Positions 22,171 to 27,743 of a DNA stretch of 33,992 bases are shown piece after piece. Each line of letters begins with the position of its first letter. The first letter of the stretch is position 1. The notes under the pieces are model-generated. The model had not been told where the DNA came from and did no database searches. It worked only from the letters and a program-made list of their open reading frames with translations. A program made the translations under genes and the position numbers. Source of the DNA: a virus; the IMG/VR virus record IMGVR_UViG_3300043122_000118, positions 1-33,992 of that record; one strand, written 5' to 3'.

Positions 22171-22282
22171 TTCGATTTGACTGAGTAGTAATCAGGCCTA
22201 AAGTTGAAACGCGATATATCATTAGTCTGGATCGCGATATCCTATAGACAAGTGAACACAGGTTCGAATCCTGTAATCGATA
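22171..22282 (+). other. tRNA-like element 1 (acceptor, D, T arms; enlarged anticodon side)
   Basis: Acceptor TCGATT/AATCGA (22172-22177, 22275-22280); D-like arm CTGA/TCAG (22181-22184, 22192-22195); a stem CGCGAT/ATCGCG (22210-22215, 22231-22236) with a 15-nt loop instead of an anticodon arm; and a perfect T arm ACAGG-TTCGAAT-CCTGT (22258-22274) directly joined to the acceptor. About 40 nt longer than a canonical tRNA. Confidence 0.55.
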
Positions 22283-22447
22283 AGTAAAAAAAGTGAGACA
22301 ACACTACGAAAACCGACTCACTCACGTTACGAGTGCATATTTTTAAAGTGTTTAGAGGTTGTGGTGTGTTTTAGAGGGCCGCTGCGTAGATTTGTCTGCG
22401 TCACACCCACCTATTGAGTTGCGGGTAAACTACAGTCTAGTTAGGCA

Positions 22448-22643
22448 CTTTAACAATATGATATACGAAAGGTGTTAACGTGACACTAAAATCCTCGAAC
22501 TATTGCCTCTGCCTGAATCATCAGATCACGCATTAGGCGGGGTAATATTTATACATTATATTATATTTTTAAAGGTTATTGGTTGATTAACTTGAGCGCC
22601 AACTTGTGCTTAGCAGTAACCTTTAACAATGTGATATACGAAA
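22448..22643 (+). repeat. Tandem 23-nt direct repeat, 173-nt period
   Basis: CTTTAACAAT, then A or G, then TGATATACGAAA occurs at 22448-22470 and 22621-22643 with one mismatch. Each copy carries the 3' arm of a long stem whose 5' arm follows ATATTTTTAAAG (22338 and 22564). The stems are different in sequence, so pairing rather than sequence is kept. Confidence 0.75.
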
Positions 22644-22713
22644 ATGGTAATCCGCGGTCGGTAGCAATAACATTGTGCCACTGTATTTGTTGGTTCGAGT
22701 CCAACTATCACAT
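22630..22713 (+). other. tRNA-like element 2
   Basis: Perfect 7-bp acceptor TGTGATA/TATCACA (22630-22636, 22706-22712) joined directly to a perfect T arm GTTGG-TTCGAGT-CCAAC (22689-22705). A third arm CGGTAGCA/TGCCACTG (22659-22666, 22676-22683, one mismatch) has a 9-nt loop without the U33 pattern; the D arm is at best two pairs. At 83-84 nt it is near type II tRNA length, but no usable anticodon is visible. Confidence 0.55.
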
Positions 22714-22816
22714 AGTTTGGTTTACTTCTGACAAGGGGTGGTCAAATATCTGCCAGCTAAGAGGCTATGACTAGCACGCAAAATTAACGTTGTGAAACGT
22801 GAATGATGCAAACAAA

Positions 22817-22881
22817 GCCTCAACGCATACGGTGCGGCTCACTGATAAAGAGCTATCGGTCATAACCGAGTTGAGGCACCA
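22817..22881 (+). other. Miniature cloverleaf with an ACCA end (tRNA-like element 3)
   Basis: Stem GCCTCAAC/GTTGAGGC (22817-22824, 22870-22877) followed by ACCA (22878-22881). Inside are three hairpins in tRNA order: GCA/TGC; GCTC/GAGC with loop ACTGATAAA, which contains CTGATAA as in tRNA-Ile; and TCGGT/ACCGA with a 4-nt loop. The last loop lacks the T-loop consensus. About 61 nt plus ACCA. Confidence 0.5.
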
Positions 22882-23033
22882 AATTACTCCATCCCCGCGC
22901 AACATGGGCAGAGGCGAATGGAACACCTATAATGGCAAAAATCTCCTGCCTAGGCTCCTACGAAATGTTGCAGACAAAGGTGTTGATTTGGCCTTCATGA
23001 CGATTAACCATCGTGTCGATTCGGTAACAAGTT

Positions 23034-23054
23034 CCCTCATGTGAGGGTTTTTTA
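23034..23054 (+). terminator. Terminator of the structured RNA
   Basis: CCCTC/GAGGG with loop ATGT (23034-23047), followed by six T and ATT. It faces the leftward terminator at 23078-23097. Confidence 0.85.
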
Positions 23055-23077
23055 TTGTCTGGATTTTAGGTATTAAA

Positions 23078-23097
23078 AAGCCCAGGTTAATGGGCTT
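23078..23097 (-). terminator. Terminator of the leftward methyltransferase operon
   Basis: AAGCCCA/TGGGCTT with a 6-nt loop; on the leftward strand it is followed by TTTAATA. Lies 28 nt after the methyltransferase stop. Confidence 0.8.
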
Positions 23098-23124
23098 GAA
23101 GTTGTAAGTTTGGCTTACAGGTTG

Positions 23125-24117
23125 CTATGCTCCGTTAATCCGCTTGGTGGCAATCTCAAAATAATTATCATCCATTTCAATTCCTATAAACTTGCGGCCA
23201 GTATTAACACAAGCCACACCAGTCGATCCACTGCCCATAGTCATATCGGCAATCAAATTACCTTCGTTGCTGTAAGTCTTGATTAAATCCTCAAGCAGCA
23301 ATACAGGCTTTTGTGTTGGGTGAAATCCGTCATAGTCTTTTTTGTATTTTAGAATGTTTGACTTGTATTTCTTTCCTTGCCATAAATTGAAGGTGCTTGG
23401 ATATTGCTCATTATGCTTTTCTAAATATTTTAACCTATCAGATTCAACTCCCCCCTTAAATATGGCGTTTTCTGATTTTAAACTGCCAAACACCCTGAAA
23501 CCTTCCATTGAATCAATGTGGAATACCTCTATTAATTCATTGTATGTCTTTTCAGTGCAAAGGCCATATTGAGTGCTGTCAACGTAAAAAGTATGCTCGG
23601 CTCGCCTATGCCCAAGCTTTGAGTTGATTTCCTTTAGGTTTAGCCCTATAAAATCCATAACTGCTTTAAAATAAACCCTAAGCGGGTGTTTATTGTCATA
23701 ATCATGCGGAGGGATTGCCTCGCTGCTTTTACTAAAAACCAAAATATCCTCAAAGTAATTAAGCGGCGCTTTCTTTGCTGTCAACGCATTAGCAAAGTGA
23801 TCCTTTTCCCAAATCATAGAGTAACAAAAAGGTAGATTAGGAATTGCCTTACTAATTAGCTCATAAGTAAAAGGATGTTGAGCAAATAAAACCATCTTGC
23901 CATTTTTGCGTAAAATCCTGTTTGATTCTTGCATGATTAAATCGGTATCGATAACGCTGTCCCAATCTGTTTTACCTTTCATTCCATGCTTAATGGATGA
24001 GCTATCGGCAATACCTTTAACAGTTCCATAAGGCAGGTCGCAAACAATAAGGTCAACGCTACCGCTTTCAATCTCTTTCATACGCTCAAGGCAATCGCCT
24101 TTCATTAGGTTAATCAT
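23125..24117 (-). CDS. Beta-class N4/N6 DNA methyltransferase
   Basis: A 330-residue site-specific DNA methyltransferase. The catalytic motif DLPYG (residues 27-31) comes first and the SAM-binding region DMTMGSGSTG (about 291-300) last, preceded by HPTQKP (about 266-271); this order is the beta class. The middle, about residues 140-230, with NSKLGHRRAEHTFYVDSTQY, is the probable target-recognition part. No restriction enzyme partner is encoded nearby, so it most likely protects phage DNA from host restriction. The start codon choice (MINLMKGDCLERM) is the usual one for the family. Confidence 0.9.
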   Translation of the reverse strand: MINLMKGDCLERMKEIESGSVDLIVCDLPYGTVKGIADSSSIKHGMKGKTDWDSVIDTDLIMQESNRILRKNGKMVLFAQHPFTYELISKAIPNLPFCYSMIWEKDHFANALTAKKAPLNYFEDILVFSKSSEAIPPHDYDNKHPLRVYFKAVMDFIGLNLKEINSKLGHRRAEHTFYVDSTQYGLCTEKTYNELIEVFHIDSMEGFRVFGSLKSENAIFKGGVESDRLKYLEKHNEQYPSTFNLWQGKKYKSNILKYKKDYDGFHPTQKPVLLLEDLIKTYSNEGNLIADMTMGSGSTGVACVNTGRKFIGIEMDDNYFEIATKRINGA

Positions 24118-24173
24118 TCTATCCCCAATGTAACATCAGTTACTTTATTAATTTATATCGTTAAAAATGCGGC

Positions 24174-24205
24174 TAAAGTGTAAGTCGATACACCTTAGCC
24201 AGTTT
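24174..24205 (-). terminator. Hairpin between 24223 and the methyltransferase gene
   Basis: On the leftward strand, GGCTAAGGTGT pairs with ACACTTTAGCC (10 pairs, one mismatch) around an 8-nt loop, then GCATTTTTA. Probably a terminator or attenuator ahead of the methyltransferase. GGCTAA recurs at 24208. Confidence 0.55.
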
Positions 24206-24222
24206 CGGCTAATATCGGTTAT

Positions 24223-24702
24223 TTAGCTTTTTGTGGCTAATTCAATAGCTCGCGTGATTGATTCTTTAGCCTCTAACAAGTCCTGTGCTGAATCTTTATG
24301 GCCTCGAATACCAGTGCATAGCAATTTCTTTATTGCGTGCTGTATGGCTGGACAAGTTACTTCAAACGCTAATAAAACATCGTACACATCAACGTGACAT
24401 GTATTCGAATATCGATCCGTTAATTCTCGTTCGTACTTGTTATTGGTTGCGTTTTGGATTTGGCTAAAAATATCTTTAATGCTTGTTAGCTGAATATTTT
24501 GTGGTCGATACTCAACAACGCGCCACCATTCATCGCTGATAGTAAAAGTCATTTCTTTAGATTCATCAGACCAATAATCATTACCTTCGCGGATTGCAAA
24601 CTCAACATTTCCAGCGTCTGTATCTTTACCCTGCCAGTTATCACTAGTAGTTAGTGCAGTGTTAGCCCACTCTGGCGCTTCATCCCAATTAATATTAATC
24701 AT
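24223..24702 (-). CDS. Hypothetical phage protein, IxWDEAPEWA type (159 aa)
   Basis: Starts MININWDEAPEWANTALTT at 24702; an in-frame ATG at 24729 would add 9 residues, but AAGGAG is spaced 7 nt from the 24702 ATG. The N-terminal 70 residues have the WDEAPEWA...Y...WW pattern seen in small phage proteins of unknown function; the C-terminal part is helical (IKKLLCTGIRGHKDSAQDLL). The start overlaps the HigA-like gene by 8 nt. Confidence 0.65.
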   Translation of the reverse strand: MININWDEAPEWANTALTTSDNWQGKDTDAGNVEFAIREGNDYWSDESKEMTFTISDEWWRVVEYRPQNIQLTSIKDIFSQIQNATNNKYERELTDRYSNTCHVDVYDVLLAFEVTCPAIQHAIKKLLCTGIRGHKDSAQDLLEAKESITRAIELATKS

Positions 24703-24982
24703 GTGTTTCTCCTTTACTGATAATTTCAACGTTACTTAAATCGACTTCTAGATTGTCGATTTCCCATTTAGCTTGAATCAACATCCAGTTTTCAATTGAA
24801 TTGCCAAATGCTTTTGATAGTCGAGCTGCCATTTCAATGCTAAGCCCTGAATGGCCAGCCACAAGACGATTGACTGTTGCAGGGTTAACGCCTAGTTTAG
24901 ACGCCAAACTCTTTGCAGATAGCTTTAGCGGCATCATGTAGGCTACCTTTAAGAATTGTCCAGCGTGTAGGTTATTTAGCAT
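24695..24982 (-). CDS. HigA/VapI-family HTH antitoxin-like regulator
   Basis: A 95-residue protein with the HigA family pattern: N-terminal LHAGQFLKVAYMMPLKLSAK, the helix-turn-helix SLASKLGVNPATVNRLVAGH (about residues 27-46), then SGLSIEMAARLSKAFGNS and ENWMLIQAKWEID. Antitoxins of this family repress their own operon and bind the HigB RNase. No HigB-like gene is adjacent: the upstream gene is Lar-like and the downstream one is unrelated. It may be a solitary antitoxin against a host HigB, or a plain repressor. Confidence 0.85.
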   Translation of the reverse strand: MLNNLHAGQFLKVAYMMPLKLSAKSLASKLGVNPATVNRLVAGHSGLSIEMAARLSKAFGNSIENWMLIQAKWEIDNLEVDLSNVEIISKGETHD

Positions 24983-24984
24983 GA

Positions 24985-25380
24985 TTAGATTTCCTTTGGT
25001 GGTGTTGGTGTTACTATTTCTATAAACATTGTGCCTTTCATATCTACATCATTTAGATCCAAATCTTGCCAGCAGTTATCTTTAAGTCCAAAGGATTTAT
25101 AGTCGATAACTAAGCAGATTCGGACAGATCCGCTTGCATCTAATACGTGATGATATGATGAAGGATTAGGATCTTCATCATCAACACTAATCCACTCATT
25201 TTGTGGTGCGCGAGTGTTCCATTGCTCAATTGCTGAATCAAAGTGGCAGAAGTTTGACGACTTGCTTTGGCATTCTCCGCAAAAAACTGTATTAGTTCCG
25301 TTATCAAATAGATCATCAATCATTACATTTTTAGATCCACAAAACGGACACGGCTTTAATTCTTCACTCATTACAATCAC
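24985..25380 (-). CDS. Lar-like restriction-alleviation protein
   Basis: A 131-residue protein. The N-terminal half is a Lar-type zinc ribbon: ELKPCPFCGSKNVMIDD (C12, C15), then VFCGECQSK (two further Cys) and the typical AIEQWNTRAP ending. The C-terminal half (EWISVDDEDPNPSSYHHVLDAS) matches the DUF551-type sequence often fused after it. Lar proteins reduce host type I restriction. It is the first gene of the leftward operon with HigA-like, DUF and methyltransferase genes, together resembling an anti-restriction island. Confidence 0.8.
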   Translation of the reverse strand: MIVMSEELKPCPFCGSKNVMIDDLFDNGTNTVFCGECQSKSSNFCHFDSAIEQWNTRAPQNEWISVDDEDPNPSSYHHVLDASGSVRICLVIDYKSFGLKDNCWQDLDLNDVDMKGTMFIEIVTPTPPKEI

Positions 25381-25401
25381 TCCTAGTTATTAAGTATGCA
25401 A

Positions 25402-25430
25402 ACAATATCACTATTTGCGCATCGTGTAAA
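25402..25430 (-). promoter_or_regulatory. Promoter of the leftward Lar/HigA/methyltransferase operon
   Basis: Read leftward: TTTACA (complement of 25425-25430), 17 nt, TATTGT (complement of 25402-25407), about 20 nt upstream of the Lar-like start. Confidence 0.55.
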
Positions 25431-25955
25431 GTTATTTACTAATCAAATAGCTTATGAGTCAAATTACTACAATTCAAACAAAGAATCATACCAATAACAT
25501 CAAATTCAAACACTCGCAAAAATCACAGGGAAAAAATCACCCCAATGGATTAACGATACATATCATAAGCTTACATGCAATTATCGCAACTTTGGATTTC
25601 TTAGGGAATAATTGGGAAAAATTTACCCGAAAATAAGTCGTTGATTATAATATGTTTTAATGGTGTTTTAGCTCTGTTTAGGGCGTTTTTGACGTCTAGT
25701 AGACTATAACCATATATACAAAAATAAAATTAGAATTTAATAAGAATTAATAAATATAGAATAATAGTAATAATTACCCCATTAATACATATATATACTA
25801 AATTCTTTATTACTTATAATAAGTTACCAAAAAATTAACATATCCAACGAGAATCCACAACATTTTAGAAATCGCCTGAAACCCTTACCACCACTAGCTT
25901 TGAGCTTAGGGCAACTTTTTCCCAATTGAATCCAGTATCACCCCTAAACTAAATT
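25431..25955. other. Long AT-rich non-coding region B
   Basis: About 525 bp without a credible gene (one 60-codon frame at 25454 has no ribosome site and low-complexity sequence). It shares ordered blocks with region A (6815-7544): CAGGGAAAA (25527), CCCGAAAATAAGTCGTTGATT (25626), ATACAAAAATAAAATT (25717), CCTGAAAC (25875) and CTTAGGGCAA (25904). A local pattern GGGAAAAA-N3-ACCC is repeated at 25529 and 25614. Confidence 0.6.
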
Positions 25956-26006
25956 TTGTACTAAATCAGCGTTTGGCGGTATAATCAGTAAATCAACGCT
26001 GGAGGG
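25956..26006 (+). promoter_or_regulatory. Promoter and operator-like repeat for the capsid operon
   Basis: TTGTAC (25956-25961), 18 nt, TATAAT (25980-25985). The inverted repeat CAGCGTT/AACGCTG (25967-25973, 25995-26001) brackets the -10 box, and GGAGGG (26001-26006) is a strong ribosome site. Confidence 0.65.
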
Positions 26007-26010
26007 CGCA

Positions 26011-27321
26011 ATGCAAAAAATTCGATTAATCACAAACGTTGGCAAAAGCCAGATTTCAGAATCAAAGGAGTTCTTTCACTTAAAGAAAATCCCTGTGACT
26101 GTGGACGGAGCTGTTATGAACGGCTTACTGTATCGAGCTGAGGACAATGCAAAGGGTATGCCGAGTATCAACGGTCGCGTAATGACTTTAGGCCATCCTA
26201 AGAACGATGCAGGTGAGTTTATTAGCGCGTCAGAAGGTGAAGCACTGGTTAATCATTTCTCTGGTGGCAGTGTTGAAAAGAATTACCATGTTAATGGCGT
26301 TCACTATGTCGATGCAAAAATTAAGAAGTCAGTTCTGAAGGCGCAGAATAACGGTGAGTGGTATTACAATCAATTGGCAAGCAAAAAGCCTATTGGAGTG
26401 TCTACTGGATTATTCAGTGGCCGTGAAATGACCGAGGGTGTTAATAACTCTGGTGCGAAATATTTTGCTATTGCTACCAATCAAAAATACGATCACCTCG
26501 CCCTATTGCACGAATCCGAAGCGCCTGCAGGTGGTAAAGATACGTTTATCAACTTCAACGCTGATGCAACTGAAATCGTTGTGAACTTGGATGCGTTTAT
26601 TGAAGCTAACGAGGAACAAGGCTTGTTCAGTCGTGTTAAGGAATTTGTAAAATCATTTAACAGCTCAAGCTATCGAGATATTGAGCGGCTAATTGAATCA
26701 AAACTAAAAGCAGAACGCACCACATCGGCAAATGAATACCTGTATCCATCAGAAACTTACGATACATTTTTTATTTACGAAAAAGGTGGTACAATGCTTA
26801 AACAGGCATATGTCGTTGATGGTGGTGAAGTTACCTTCGTTAACGAACCTAAGCCAGTAACCAAAGATGTTGAATGGACAGAATTAAACACTAACGAGGA
26901 TAACTCAATGCGCAAATTAATGTTGGCAGGATTGGAGGCTAAGGGTATTTCGGTTAACGCTGAAATCACTGACGCCGATCTGCTTGTAAAGTACAATGAG
27001 ACAAATGCAGCAGCTCCAGCGGCTAACACTGATGAAGTTCCTGCATGGGCTAAAGACTTAGCCGCTAACATGGCTGACATGAAAAAAGAAATGTCTGACA
27101 TGAAGAAAAAAGAAATGACCGCAGAAGAAGAAGCTAAAGCCAAAAAAGCCAAAGCCCTTGCTGGTAACTCTAAAATTGCCGCATTAGGTTTTGACGAAGC
27201 GTCATTACTTGCAATGAATAGCGCAACGTTAGACAATCTATACGCCAAAAACGTTGGCACGATTACGGGCAATGCATTTGCTGGTGTTGGCGAATCAAAA
27301 ACCGAAGATGAGGTATTTTAA
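26011..27321 (+). CDS. DUF2213 capsid maturation protease with C-terminal scaffold
   Basis: A 436-residue protein. The N-terminal 200 residues belong to the DUF2213 family (VTVDGAVMNGLLYRAED...GRVMTLGHPKNDAGEFIS), regarded as prohead-protease-like; HYVDAKIKKS and GVSTGLF are typical. The C-terminal 135 residues are highly charged and helical (MADMKKEMSDMKKKEMTAEE), as in scaffolding proteins. Two in-frame ATGs with ribosome sites lie inside (26794; and 26908 behind GAGG), so a separate scaffold may be made from the same gene, as in lambda C/Nu3. It is followed by decoration-like and major capsid genes. Confidence 0.8.
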   Translation: MQKIRLITNVGKSQISESKEFFHLKKIPVTVDGAVMNGLLYRAEDNAKGMPSINGRVMTLGHPKNDAGEFISASEGEALVNHFSGGSVEKNYHVNGVHYVDAKIKKSVLKAQNNGEWYYNQLASKKPIGVSTGLFSGREMTEGVNNSGAKYFAIATNQKYDHLALLHESEAPAGGKDTFINFNADATEIVVNLDAFIEANEEQGLFSRVKEFVKSFNSSSYRDIERLIESKLKAERTTSANEYLYPSETYDTFFIYEKGGTMLKQAYVVDGGEVTFVNEPKPVTKDVEWTELNTNEDNSMRKLMLAGLEAKGISVNAEITDADLLVKYNETNAAAPAANTDEVPAWAKDLAANMADMKKEMSDMKKKEMTAEEEAKAKKAKALAGNSKIAALGFDEASLLAMNSATLDNLYAKNVGTITGNAFAGVGESKTEDEVF

Positions 27322-27323
27322 TC

Positions 27324-27731
27324 ATGGCTTATAAAACAGTTTTATTAGATGGACGCGCTATCTCTCAGGTTGTGACAAATGCCGCAGCAGTTACGCCAGG
27401 CACTTTAGGTACAGTTTCTAGTGCAGCAGCATTCGCAGCAGCAGCAGATAATGCCGCTCGTTTATTCGTGTTCGGCGATAATCAATACTCAACAGATGGT
27501 TGCGAATTAGTTGCAGCAGCTGCTGGTGGTAGTGCATATCAGATTAATGATGGCGACTTACGCACGTTGATCCTTGCTGCTTCACAAACAGTGCTTAAAA
27601 ATGACAAGCTTTATATCGGTGCATCTGGTCAAGTGACTAAAGTTGTGACTGGTGGCTTAGTGGGCTATGCACAAGATAGCGTAACAACTGGCGCGGGCGT
27701 TACTGCTCAAATCGCTGTAACAATGGCTTAG
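27324..27731 (+). CDS. Putative head decoration/structural protein (135 aa)
   Basis: Ala/Gly/Thr/Val-rich structural protein (TLGTVSSAAAFAAAADNAAR; TKVVTGGLVGYAQDSVTTGA) between the protease/scaffold and the major capsid gene, the usual place for a head decoration or stabilisation protein such as a DUF2190-type. The beta-rich C-terminus (KLYIGASGQVTKVVTGG) fits a small beta-barrel. Starts 2 nt after the previous stop. Confidence 0.65.
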   Translation: MAYKTVLLDGRAISQVVTNAAAVTPGTLGTVSSAAAFAAAADNAARLFVFGDNQYSTDGCELVAAAAGGSAYQINDGDLRTLILAASQTVLKNDKLYIGASGQVTKVVTGGLVGYAQDSVTTGAGVTAQIAVTMA

Positions 27732-27743
27732 GAGCTATAGAAA

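Larger units (their letters stand above)
22165..23054 (+). ncRNA. Candidate large structured non-coding RNA (about 890 nt)
   Basis: The interval between the o-spanin and the methyltransferase has no convincing gene, but has a promoter (22134-22162) and a strong terminator (23034-23054) as boundaries. It is full of helices: TTAAAGTG/CACTTTAA (22343, 22446); a 13-bp stem (22569-22581 with 22614-22626); CGTAGA/TCTGCG (22385, 22395); CCTC-T-GCCT/AGGCGGGG (22506, 22535); GCAACAT/ATGTTGC (22899, 22965); GGCAG/CTGCC; ACGAT/ATCGT (22999, 23010). Three cloverleaf-like elements are embedded. Size, phage setting and tRNA-like parts recall the GOLLD and ROOL classes of large phage RNAs; I cannot test identity with either. 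Confidence 0.65.

Noticed and set aside
22171-22713. Calling the T-arm-bearing elements ordinary tRNA genes
   Set aside because: Neither has a 7-nt anticodon loop with the usual U33 and purine 37 in a 5-bp stem, and the lengths between acceptor and T arm (80 and 52 nt) do not fit.
22583-22774. A 63-codon frame inside the structured RNA
   Set aside because: It crosses the tRNA-like element and a long stem, has no good start signal and resembles no protein.
22799-23044. An 81-codon frame (GTG start) across the right part of the structured RNA, with a passable stretch VRLTDKELSVITELRH
   Set aside because: No ribosome site, codon use richer in rare codons (CGG, CTC, CCG, CGC) than the neighbours, the stop lies inside the terminator stem, and the same bases form many perfect helices. 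It remains possible but less likely than RNA.
25454-25636. A 60-codon frame in non-coding region B
   Set aside because: Low-complexity Lys/Asn/His-rich sequence with no ribosome site, within a region that aligns with non-coding region A.
26775-27272. A 165-codon leftward frame opposite the scaffold part
   Set aside because: Shadow of the Ala/Lys-rich scaffold codons; no ribosome site and no plausible operon context.
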